Assembly: GCF_018143015.1 (NCBI RefSeq)
Contig: NC_054740.1
Span: 16,234,797 to 16,298,796 of the forward strand
Length of the DNA stretch: 64,000 nt
Reading direction: 5' to 3'
From: Lytechinus variegatus
Lineage: Eukaryota; Echinodermata; Echinoidea; Temnopleuroida; Toxopneustidae
Shown here piece by piece: positions 30,730-40,820 of the stretch (within the stretch, counting starts at the first letter, position 1; every line of letters starts with the position of its first letter). The notes under the pieces were generated by a model that searched no databases, was not told the DNA's origin, and was given only the letters and a program-made list of their open reading frames with translations. The position numbers and the translations under genes were made by a program.

Positions 30730-31772
30730 GGGTAAGTTTACCCTCACGAACAGTTTGTTGTAAAAATGCCAGAAAAAGACAATTATATTATATTGGATGG
30801 CTCTGAATGGAATACAAGAAATACTTCAAGAGTTTGGGAAAATATTCTACGATTCGCAGATAAGTGGAATATTGGCCCTATAACGAGTGGAATATTTCGG
30901 GTATTTCATGAAATAACGCCACCCAATCTAATTATTATCATCTATCCCATCCCCCCCCCCTCCTCAGAAAAAGAGGGAGAAATTTGATTTAACAAGTCAT
31001 ATCGGTTATCACAATTTGCCATTACTTATATTTTGGTCGTTGACATGCGACTTCCATGTACATGTAGTTAATATGACGTCATGGAGCGTAGTTGTGCTCT
31101 ATGCTGCGCATCGCATTGCTTTCATTGTACGCGTTGTATATTTCACGCTGATTTCACGCATTCGCGCCTGCGCCTTAAACTGATGAATAATTTTCAATAG
31201 CAAATTCTGTACAGGAGTCTATGGGACATTCTTTGGATTTCGGTCATTTTTAGGGATACGCTCTGATACAGCACGAGCGATTGATGCAGACCAAAAATAC
31301 GCGTTTTAATTCATTGCTAGAACACTCTATGATAAAAAATATTTGTGAAGGTTTGAGGAAAATCCAGTCAAGATTAAGAAAGTTATTTGAATTTCAAGAT
31401 TTTGATTGGTGACGTTATATACGAGCAGCAGCCCTTGTGTTATGTAAAATGCATAAACCCCAATTTTTTAATGGTTCGTGATGACTAAAACATTTCTTCT
31501 TTCATTAGTGGGTGTGAACAATTTTGTGTCTGTTGATATTTATAAACTGAAGATAAAACCCATTTTCATTTTTTAATGAGATTTCATTGATATTTTTATT
31601 TCACGATACATGTAGTTAGATGGCAAGCTGCTCGCATATGACGTCATAATTAAAATCTAACATTCTAATGCCTTTTCAAATATTCGATGGATTTTCCTCA
31701 AACACTCACCAATACTTTTGTTTTTTTCTACTATCGTTACAATAACCATTTTGCCAGGGTGAACCTCTCATT
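30730..31772. mobile_element. TIR element of the TGACGTCA/AGGGTGAAC family, interrupted
   Basis: Left arm (GTTTACCCTCACGAACAG ... then, after about 550 bp of unrelated DNA, GTGAAGGTTTGAGGAAAATC ... TGACGTTATATACGAGCAGC) is the reverse complement of the right arm (GCTGCTCGCATATGACGTCA ... GATTTTCCTCAAACACTCAC ... GCCAGGGTGAAC). Fragments of the family lie at about 1825, 17505-17640 and 21276-21395. Non-coding. Confidence 0.5.
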
Positions 31773-32356
31773 TAATGGTACAATGCAAAAACCACTAAAG
31801 ATAAACTCAAGTTGTGGTAGCGACATCAAAATGAGTTCGATCAGAATCCAATAACATCGCCATCCAAGTGTTTGGATGTGTATATTCACAACATGTACCA
31901 AATGATTCTTTGGAAAAAATGTGTAATTGCTGAGAAATGACCAATATAAAGCACGGAATTCCATAAAATGTCGGGTATTTTCCAAGTACTATTAATGCAA
32001 TGTCCCACATATTCATTTTTGTGTCAGTGATCATCAGAATTATCGATTTTCAGCTAATATTTCATGATTTCACAAAGATACATTTATGATAATATTGTGA
32101 CAATTAATCTTTATTTTAAAGACTTTCTAATGAAATACATTTCGAGATAACCATCAATAATATGGAGAAAGAATTAGCCTATGATTTCATTTATACAGAG
32201 AAAGTAACATGATTTTGATAGGAAAGTACTTCTTTTGCCGCTTGGTAATATAATTAGTGTGGTATGAAATGTACCGATTGTAGTAAATAAGAGTGTTATC
32301 GTACAAGTGGGCCAATATTACAAGACTACTCAGATCAGAATATTGCATTATGTGGC
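31773..32356. other. Intergenic sequence, nothing recognised
   Basis: AT-rich. Open frames here are short and without recognisable motifs. Confidence 0.4.
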
Positions 32357-32522
32357 CTGGGGGCCGTTTCATCAATATTTTCGTCCGAAAAGTTGTCAGA
32401 TCTGACAACTTTCCTGGGTGATTCTGATATGTTGAGAAGCACTGTTACTATAGTAACTGTCGGATAAAACAGGACTTGTCGGATAAAACGTCTGACAAGT
32501 CCTTTCATGAAACGCTCCCCAG
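32357..32522. mobile_element. Fold-back MITE (166 bp)
   Basis: CTGGGGGCCGTTTCATCAA on the left, TTTCATGAAACGCTCCCCAG on the right. Inside are repeated GTTGTCAGATCTGACAAC and GACAAGTCC palindromic words. Non-coding. Confidence 0.6.
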
Positions 32523-33197
32523 GTGTGAGTAGTTGAGGGCTTCATGTGGAGCTACTATAAGGCTGCTAGTTCCTTTATACTTTGATTATGAATAAAACGT
32601 TTTTTTATATATGTGATGAGCAATTTAGTCGAAGGATAAATAAAAAAAGGTTGCACTATAATAAAATGTGATTTTGTTATTATATAAAGTCTCTGATTCT
32701 ACTTTAAATTTTGCATGTGACCAGGGGCGGCGGAAAGATATTTTCTCAATAGTGTGATATAGTTTCACGACTCGTACATCTCTTTTGAAACTTTGTTTTC
32801 TACCCCCTCCCCTAAAAAAATCTTTTGTTTCATTCTTTTTGTCACGAGGCCAAGTTCAACATTCAAACAGGGCAGCTGTACCTTACTACAGTGCGAGTGA
32901 GGAAAAATGTTACACTTTTTAAATTAAGTATTTTTTAAGGAAAATGTGAGATTCAGAGAAAATATTTACCATGTATGGATAGAGTAATTACTTGGTAAAA
33001 TTTGTTTCGGTGTAGTTTGGTTGAGTGCACAATAGCCATTGTTTGAAAAAAGTGTCAAACCCATTGCGCCAACTATAAGTCGGGTGATTACCAGCTGAAA
33101 CAAAGACAAAAGCATTCACACAAACAATGAGCATAAATATGCATATTATGCATATTCGAAACAATGCTTGTATTTCCATAATTTCCTTAAATAAACG
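32523..33197. other. Intergenic sequence, nothing recognised
   Basis: AT-rich, no supported feature. Confidence 0.35.
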
Positions 33198-33672
33198 TAT
33201 TTTCACCGGTTTCCCACAGAAGCTATCGCACGGTAACAAAAGACTTAATGCATGGCTGATCGTCAACAAAATGGAGTGTCAAGTGAGTTTGAACGCTCGC
33301 CTGTAAAAACTCTTCATTTTATGAAATTATTGAAATTCAAGCCTTATTTGAAATTACCAGAACTTTGTTATTTCTTGACCATTTTCTGTAATTCAGGTAT
33401 CAAATCAAAGAGCAGATATTGAACTTGTTAAAAATGTGGCTTTCTTTTCAAAACCCAGATACGGTCCGCCAAGTGACTTTTTGGTATCCCCTTTTAAAAT
33501 TGTTTTTGCTCACTCATGCGTGAATAAGAAATAATCTAAGTAATTTCAGATGAAAGAGGAGATTAATTCCAAGCTTTAAAATGGTAGGTCATTTGTCTAT
33601 TGTATTTGTGATTAAGTTATGATAATTCATCGATAAATCTCGGTTTCGTTTTTTGTGGGACGCACTGTATAT
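33198..33672. mobile_element. Half copy of the Tc1/mariner-like palindromic element
   Basis: Matches the centre and one arm of 8406-9225, ending at ...TCGGTTTCGTTTTTTGTGGG and ACGCACTGTA. The other arm is missing, so it is a truncated copy. Confidence 0.6.
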
Positions 33673-33782
33673 CACGGCCCCTGGCATAAATGCTCCCAAT
33701 GCCCCGATTGGAAAAAAAATACACAATTATTACATGATTCGTTTCCTTTTCCAATATATTATGTAATCATGTTCTTTCTTCC

Positions 33783-33852
33783 AGCTGTGATAGACATTGC
33801 GTACATATACTGTAACGTTTCCTATCAATCACCGCCTGATATACGGAGCTAA
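33783..33852 (+). CDS. Possible alternative terminal exon of the LAPTM4-like gene
   Basis: A strong-looking acceptor (TTCTTTCTTCCAG) precedes an open segment (TVIDIAYIYCNVSYQSPPD then IRS and TAA at 33850-33852). The segment would be in frame if exon e were left through the weak donor CAA|GTAATG near 29941. This is a phase-compatible coincidence at best one time in three by chance, and the peptide is not recognisably conserved. Confidence 0.15.
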
Positions 33853-34027
33853 AATTGAATCTACCAGCATTATAAATCATGTATTACAACAAAAAACGTA
33901 TTTAATTTAGCCAAGATGAAATAAAACGAAATCTTAAATATGAATACACACACGATAAGGCACGGACTTTGATAGTAAAGTTACACTGTAATTATACTCA
34001 AAATTAATGTTCACACTCTTAAAATAA

Positions 34028-34212
34028 ATCAGTCAAATTGACTAGCCCAGTAGTCAGCTGGATGAAATTGATATGTCTAGTCACATTTCTGACTCATTTT
34101 CGAGTCAGATATAAATTTGTTCTAGTAAAATACGACTGGAAAATAATCATATATGACTAGGATAGCAATTGCACCCAGCTGACCCTATTAACTAGTCATT
34201 TTTTTACTGATT
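34028..34212. mobile_element. Fold-back MITE (about 185 bp)
   Basis: TCAGTCAAATTGACTAG and GTCAGCTGG on the left mirror CCAGCTGAC, TAACTAGTCA and TTACTGA on the right. Imperfect and old; boundaries approximate. Confidence 0.4.
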
Positions 34213-34257
34213 TGTGGCAAGCTTTTAAAAAAAATAGTATATAGTTTATCCGGTAAA

Positions 34258-34389
34258 AACTGAGGTGTTAAAACTGACAAAACTTGGCGTCACTATAGGA
34301 CCACATCCTCAGGTGTTAATTACACCCTGGATATATAACATGACACCAAAGAGTGTCAAAGTAACACCCATACTGAGGGGTGTTGTAAT
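34258..34389. mobile_element. GGTGTTAAAACTGACAAA MITE fragment
   Basis: GGTGTTAAAACTGACAAAAC and GGTGTCACT-like words recur near 37650-37720. The block is cut at its right side by the hAT-like element starting at 34390. Confidence 0.4.
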
Positions 34390-35946
34390 CAGGGTGACCA
34401 GATTTCACAAAATGAAATACGGGAAATCGACAAACATATTTCAAAAAGAAGGCCACACACAGCGTTAGACTTGTGAAATAAAATATAATTCCAATATAAA
34501 TATTGGGAGGGTGAACGAAAGAATGAAGGAGAGAAAGAAAATAGATGAATTGAGAAGGAAAGAAAATGAAGGAAAAAATGAAAAAAAATAACAAAAAGTT
34601 AGAATAAAGGAAGGATGAAAGAAAGGATAAAAGAGATTAAAAAAAGGTTTCCATCATTCTTTGAAATGAATATATAAAGAAAGAAAGAAAGGAAGAAAGA
34701 AAGAAAGAAAAGAAAGAAAGTAAACTGATGAATAAATGTGTGAAAGACAAAATAAAGGAGAGAATTAAAGGGAAAAGGTAAAGGAAGAAAGAAAGAATGA
34801 AGGAAAAAAATATGTTTCCTTCATTCTTTGGAAGAAAGAAGAAAAACAGGAAGGGAGAGAGGGAGGAAGGGAAAGAAAGAAATAATAAGGGAAAAGAATT
34901 AGAAGGAAAAAATGAAATAAAGAAAAGAAGAAAAAGAGGGAGTGAAGAATGAAGGGGGGAGAGAACGAAATAAGAGAAAATAATGAAAGAAGAGATAGAA
35001 CGAAAAGAAACAGGAGAGGAAGGGAAAAGGAAGGCAAGGAAATTTTAAGGAAAGAAAGAATGAAGAAAATAAAAACTGGAAATTTGATAAAGAAGGAAAG
35101 TACGAGAAAAAAGGAAATAAAGAAAAATAAACAGAGTGAGAGAGAGAAACGCTCAGGATAAAAAGATAGGAAATAAAGATAGATGGAACAAAAAAGGACA
35201 AGCAGGAAGGAAAGGGTAGAAAAGAAAGAGGAAAAAATTTCAAACTTCAAGCAAACAAAAAAATCAAATTATCTAACAAAAATCATGTTATTTGGTGTTT
35301 TTTTAAATGTATTTAAAAAAAATTTAAAAAGTAAAATATTTTAGAAATTAATGAAATTTCAAAGTGAAACATATTGTCAAACTTAAAAATTAGATGAAAC
35401 ATCGCGGCATTGTCATGATTGTACACACAAAGACTCAAAACGAAAGCTGAAACAACTAGATCTAGTTAGGAAAAATCGATAATTTGTTTGTCCGATTACA
35501 TCTCCAAAATCAAACTGAGAATCTATAACATAATTATTAGAATTTCCCGCCGAATTTGTGATTATTTTGGTTTGAAAAATTGTTTATCAAGTGAGATTGT
35601 TTGCACTATTGAGAATTTGCTCCTATCCTACATGCCTATCTAGTAGCCTGCCACACACAGGCAGGAGGCCAGTCGAGGCCACTTCGTTTGCAATGTAATG
35701 GGTTAGCAAGAAAATCACCGCAGAACTTGCAAAATTTACAGTTATCGATTTAATTGTTGTCTCTGCTTCGTCATCTGTTGGTTAATTATTTAATAAAAAT
35801 TCGTCACTTTTGAATGTATAAACTACATTTTGTTCAATATTCTGAAATACGGGACAAACAGGCGTCCCGGGAAGGATTTGTCGGGACGCCGGGACAAAGA
35901 AAAATACGGGACAATCCCGGGAAATACGAGACGTCTGGTCACCCTG
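34390..35946. mobile_element. hAT-like element with perfect 8 bp target duplication
   Basis: 1557 bp with termini CAGGGTGACCAGA / TCTGGTCACCCTG, classic hAT-type ends, and direct repeats GTTGTAAT at 34382-34389 and 35947-35954. Next to each end are GGGAAAT / ATACGGGACAATCCCGGGAA words. The interior 34500-35250 is a purine-rich low-complexity tract (GAAAGAAAG-like), which gives long but meaningless open frames on both strands. No transposase recognised. Confidence 0.75.
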
Positions 35947-35954
35947 GTTGTAAT

Positions 35955-36312
35955 AATATCACATATACGTATGTAGGCCTATAACACTGTACATTCAACA
36001 CCGGAACAAGATGATAAATGTACACAAATGAACGTTATATTTTTCACTGTGTATTGTCCTCTACACTAGCTCTCTGATATCCACGTTTAAACTTAGGAAC
36101 AAAACTCTCAGATTTTTTTAGCCAACCTACAAGTTGGTTCAAATATGCGAACCTGGTTCAAAAGATTTTATACAAAATCAATTGCACAGTGAAAACGCTG
36201 TTTGAACTTTTAATCATCGCATTTTACTGACCTTACAGTAGTTGTTTTACAGTTTTAAACAACAATGCTTAATCTATTGAGAATTTACTGATAAAAACTA
36301 AACTTTGTTCTT
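35955..36312. other. Intergenic sequence, nothing recognised
   Basis: AT-rich; no supported feature. Confidence 0.35.
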
Positions 36313-36525
36313 TAAGTTTTATAACACTTGTTTCAACTTATTAAAACTACTTTAAGGTTCAAAATATCGCAAACGGCGCTGTATTAGTTTTTAAAAACTT
36401 TGTTCTAAACTTTGTTCAGAATTTTTTTTTCTAAACCTTAAGCTTTATCAAACACTTGTTTCAACTTATTAAAACTACTTTAAGGTTCAAAACTATAGCA
36501 AATGGCGTTGTATTAATTTTAACAA
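36313..36525. repeat. Direct duplication of about 75 bp
   Basis: AACACTTGTTTCAACTTATT ... TTAAGGTTCAAAA and AGCAAATGGCG-like sequence occur at about 36325-36396 and again at 36451-36517 with few changes. Function unknown. Confidence 0.5.
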
Positions 36526-36529
36526 TCTT

Positions 36530-37417
36530 TTTGTGTAGGATTTTTTCAAATCAACTTGCTCGATTCACATTTCAACCTACTCAAGGATTGGTTAGCAAAA
36601 AAAGTATATATCCGTGTATGTATGTTGTAGAGAAAAATAATAATTTTGCTAAACAGAGGCACCGAAGCTTAAACAACGACAATCAGATTCATGAAAGATC
36701 AGTGTGTCTGTATTACGCTCATGGTCAGCGGATGAATGATTTGCAAAAAAGCCGTAACGAATATTGTTTACGATCCATTCATGAATATAACTGCAATATA
36801 TACATAAACACAATATGATTTGAATTTTTATTCTATATGATTGTGTGCACTTACCAATGAATAGGCCGCGACGGCTATTGACCCACTTCGAGTGTCAGGA
36901 AAACAACAGCAACGCTTCATAATCGCCATCATACCCTTTCATACCCTTTTTATCAATTTATTTCAGGAAAATCATAGAAAATGGAGGCAACTGGTAGAGG
37001 ATCCGCGATATCTGATAACAAATGATATTATTTAGAGTTACGTGTTTGCGGATATTGGTTCACGGAACGCAGGAAAAGTTGTTGACATTTCTATATTAGT
37101 CATGCTGTGGAATGTATATACAGTAAACATGGTATTGCCGTGATTGGACCCCCCCCCCGACCACTAATATTACCATTCCGTGTTTTATGGAGGGGTGTTA
37201 GAAACATGACTTGTGTTTGATGAAAAGAGGAGGGGGTCGTTAGCTTAAGTAAAATCAACACAGAATTGATCACATTTTTTATCATAAGATATGTATATCA
37301 ATTTGGTGTATTCAAAATTAATTAAGAATTATTGATCGATAAAGGATTCTTCTCGCTTCAAATGTCAACAATAAAATCACAAAATAAGGCAAAATATAAG
37401 ACGGCATTATCATGAGC
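36530..37417. other. Intergenic sequence, nothing recognised
   Basis: The 120-codon open frame that ends at 36818 starts inside the direct duplication and shows no motif, so I do not call it. A C run lies at 37148-37157. Confidence 0.4.
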
Positions 37418-38003
37418 ATAATAAAATGAAATATTACGTATTAAATTATTCACAATCCGTTAACACTATGAATTATATAATGTAGAAGACTCACTGTGTT
37501 ATTTTTTTAAGATAGAGAATATATATGTACGCATTATGCAAAGATTTTAATGAGGGTCCACATTGTAAAGTTTATCATCGGGCTTAACATGTAAAATTCA
37601 TTTTTATGTGTTTTTCAACTTCCAAGGCACATACTGATAAAATAAGAAACAATGGGTGTTAAAACTGAAACAAGTTGGTGTCACTAGTGTCACACACTGA
37701 AGTGTTACAATAACACCCTACACTGCAAAAAAAAAAGCCGGTGTGGTATTTGACACCGACCAGGTCCACACCAGAGAGGTATTGAAAGAACACCAGTTAA
37801 GAATTAGACCGATATTGGTTCAACACTAATTGGTGTTGCTTAAATGCCGAATTGGTGTTAGACTAACGCCAACCGGTGTTGTCTAAATAAAATAATAAAA
37901 TGAAATATTACGTATTAAATTATTAAAAATCCGTTAACACTATGAATTATATAATGTAGAAGACTTATTGTGTTATTTTTTCAAGATTGAGAATATAATT
38001 ATA
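37418..38003. repeat. 110 bp direct duplication, second copy inside a MITE
   Basis: About 110 bp (ATAATAAAATGAAATATTAC to AGAATATA) at 37418-37527 recurs almost unchanged at 37892-38003. The second copy is bounded on both sides by the same MITE word, GACTAACGCCAA...GGTGTTGTCTAAA (37861-37886 and 38005-38030). Surrounding GGTGTTGAC/ACACC words at 37650-37890 mark the MITE. Confidence 0.55.
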
Positions 38004-38164
38004 TGACTAACGCCAAACTGGTGTTGTCTAAACGTTTCTGTTTCTGTTTGTGGTAACTCCCGTAGGAACTCGGCAGGACAGCATTTTTTGCTGACGCCAA
38101 GCTGGTATATAACCAATTACCTTGGAAACATTTTGCGTCTAGGTTAATCAGTCATAGTGATTAA

Positions 38165-39430
38165 TGTCTCTCTGGTGTGGATACCATAGACGGATCAAGG
38201 GACCCGAGGGGCCCGCCCCCCTCCCCTATTGGCGGAGCAAAAAAAAGAAAGAAAAAAGGGGAAGAAAGAAAAAAAGAAAAAGAAGGGAAAAGAGACGAGA
38301 AAAAAAGAAGAAGCATAAGAGAAAAACAAGTGAATGAAATAAGATGAAGGGAAGACTTGGTAAATAATTTCAAAAATCTTTCATGTTAAGATATAAAATT
38401 TTCACTCGCGCTTCGCGTTCGCATCTTGTTCAATATGGAGCTTTAAAAATTTTGAAGTCAATATACAAAACAAATTTAAGCTAAGAAATTTAACTTTAAT
38501 TATTTTATTTGATTTACAAATTGATTTTTAAAAAGTGCTCTGTAAAAAAATTCTGTTTTATGGTGTGAATATTAACATTTTTTGCTTGTGTTGTGCGCTC
38601 GGAAAATTTGATTTTTCAGATACTTATTATTTTCCTGCATTCCATAAAGATATCAAAATATCCCTATTCAGGTCAGATTGTCATAACGTATCAGCTAGCC
38701 CTGCACGCTCGCATTTTGATTGGTGAGTTATGTATATCTAAATATTAATTTTAAAACAAACTACTTGAAATTCCCATTTGATGACAGTTTATCAAAAATT
38801 TCGGCTCGCGATTTCCGCTCGCATTGATTGTTGATAGATATTATCTCATGCATCTTATTCATAATCACAAAAGTGCTTTTAAATAATGTCCAGTTTTCAG
38901 GCCATAAAATTAACAGATTTCGCGCTCTCATGCTAAGGAAGAGAAATAGAAAGATACAATTGTCATCATTTTCATATGATGACATAATGTCCTTATAGAA
39001 TGTCTCGGTCCTATGTCAAATCTCAAAGTAATAATAATGAAACAACTTTTTAAACTGTAATCCATATCCACCTCACAATTTTCCTACAAAGAGCTTGAAA
39101 TACAGAGCTTAAATTGGCCATTTTTCAGATCGGAATATCATATATTTTAAACTCGTGCTTTGCGCTTGCTTTATTGATTTTGATGATAAGAAAGGTATTT
39201 AAAATACCCAAATTCTAGGTCGAAACCTGAAACACGCGTTTATTCAGATACGCAGCTTGTTCTCTATTTAAATCATTATTCAGTTTCAGATCACAATATC
39301 AAAAATTTTCTGCTCGCGCTTTGCGCTCGCACTATTGTTATAGGAAACTTTCCAATTACTCATCCTTTTCATGATTTACAAAAGATGAATAGAGTTCCGG
39401 ATTTTTTCCGCTCGCGCTTCGCATCAATTG
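38165..39430. repeat. GCTCGCGCTTCGCGCTCGCAT-type repeats, locus 2
   Basis: After a G/C-rich start (38195-38225) resembling a hAT-type terminus, words like CTCGCGCTTCGCGTTCGCAT recur near 38403, 38803, 39311 and 39408, with decayed ones near 38692 and 39152. Spacings are 100-400 bp in AT-rich DNA. Organisation matches loci 22195-22640 and 46550-46790. Confidence 0.5.
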
Positions 39431-39444
39431 TTAAGTTATATATT

Positions 39445-39550
39445 CCGAGGGCATGGTCTGGCCGATGCGGTACCCGCGAGCCGAAAGAAACAACCGTGTC
39501 TCGAATATAAATGCAGTCCATATATATTTTATGAACCGAATTAAACTTTA
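39445..39550 (+). pseudogene. Coding-like fragment, second copy of the 7.0 kb segment
   Basis: GGCATGGTCTGGCCGATGCG and the following 85 bp repeat, in inverse orientation, positions 7030-7134. The encoded start (GMVWPMRYPRAE) is the same, then a length difference changes the frame. It precedes MULE-type remains by 400 bp and may be part of that element's 5' region. Confidence 0.3.
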
Positions 39551-39954
39551 GATCTAGGGCCTAGTCTAGACCTAGATCTTAAACAAGTTAGAATTAAACC
39601 AAGCCCTAAGCGTAAGCCCTAGGCTAACGTTAGGCCCTAGCTAGTCTTCTAAGACTTAAATCTTATAGCCGTGCCCCTGACGTTAGGTCTCGAAGTCGAA
39701 TATCAAAGCATTCCATACCAATTAGAGACTAGGGCCTACTGAGTACTGCCACTAGTCTAGGTCTATAGGCCTAGGTCTAGGTCAACGAGGCTACCACAAG
39801 TTACGTCAAGTCTTAACTTTTAAATATCTATTAGAGTCTAGATCTAACGTTAGATGTTACATCTAAGATTAATCGGAACATTGTCATTAGGCCTACGGTA
39901 GTTAGATCTAACTTACTCCTGAGCTAACGTTAGATTCATTCTGATTGTGAAGGA
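39551..39954. repeat. CTAG/AACGTTAG word-rich block
   Basis: Dense palindromic words TCTAGA, CCTAGG, AGATCT and TAACGTTAG recur without strict periodicity. This is cryptically simple sequence just upstream of the zinc-finger fragment. Confidence 0.45.
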
Positions 39955-40209
39955 ATAAAAGTATGGGAGCATGACAATGAGTCCTGCCTCACAATATACT
40001 ACAGAGGCAATCACACATGCAGGGCAATCAAGAAGGCAATAACAAGAAAGTCCCTTCAAGAGAAGCTTAGGCCAGACCTGGGGTTCCACCATCCAGGATT
40101 ATTCTCAACAATATGGCTGATTTTATTGCAACAAAAGGCAGTGTCGACTGGAAGCAGGTACAGAGTGTTGCAAACCAGTTTGTAGACAGCAATAACCGTC
40201 GTTTCTGGG
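39955..40209 (+). pseudogene. MULE-type transposase, N-terminal zinc-finger part
   Basis: Two overlapping frames on the + strand read WEHDNESCLTIYYRGNHTC and, after a frame change near 40090, ILNNMADFIATKGSVDWKQV followed by QSVANQFVDSNN. The first is a GCM/FLYWCH-like zinc-binding pattern (C...HxC) found at the N-terminus of some MULE-type transposases. The core and C-terminus appear at 47884-49310. The frame is interrupted at 40210 by the LTR retrotransposon. A degenerated DNA-transposon gene is most likely; a host gene derived from one is possible. Confidence 0.5.
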
Positions 40210-40349
40210 TGTTGGACTCCGAATAAAGAGATTTCAGACAAGTTCGTAGGTTCAGAGTAGCATGTTATGATTCATGGAAACGTTATAATGACGTGTCGGT
40301 ATCGATACTTGTGATCGGGATATAGGTATATATCTTCAAGTCCCAAACA
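40210..40349 (-). repeat. 3' LTR of the Ty3/Gypsy element
   Basis: 140 bp, direct repeat of 45106-45245, preceded on the - strand by the polypurine tract. Confidence 0.85.
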
Positions 40350-40820
40350 TCTCCCTTCCTTTTAAAAAATAGAAAAAGGATAGTGAAAACTTTCATTAAA
40401 AGATAATTGATTTTGTTTTTTCAACTACCTTCTTTTTTTCTCCCTTCCCGTTTTGTGTGAATCGTTTTGCTGAGCTTCTGCATCCCAGTCACATTACATT
40501 CAGTGATACCATTCAAATCAATTAAAAAATAAAAAACATGTGAAAAAAAATATGAGTCTTTTGTCCATTTATCAGCATTTTGGCACAGAGTTCAATGTCC
40601 AGTGTGTGAAGTCAAATGAAGAAATGAGTCCCACGTCTTGAAAAATCATATTAAAAACTCATTCCAAGGCTGCATCTGAACTTGAGATCCTTCGTACGCG
40701 AAAAAAAAAAACTATCAAAACTATCAAAAAACGCGAAGAAAAAAAAAACTGTTCTGTAACTATATACACTTGCTTCTTTATACAAGTCCAGTCTCTCAGT
40801 TATCATCCTTACGGTGTAGG

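Noticed and set aside
34765-35250. 161-codon and 114-codon open frames on the - strand
   Set aside because: They are translations of a GAAAG-rich purine tract (Phe, Ser and Leu only), inside a hAT-like element.
36456-36818. 120-codon open frame
   Set aside because: It begins within a direct duplication, has AT-driven composition and no recognisable motif.
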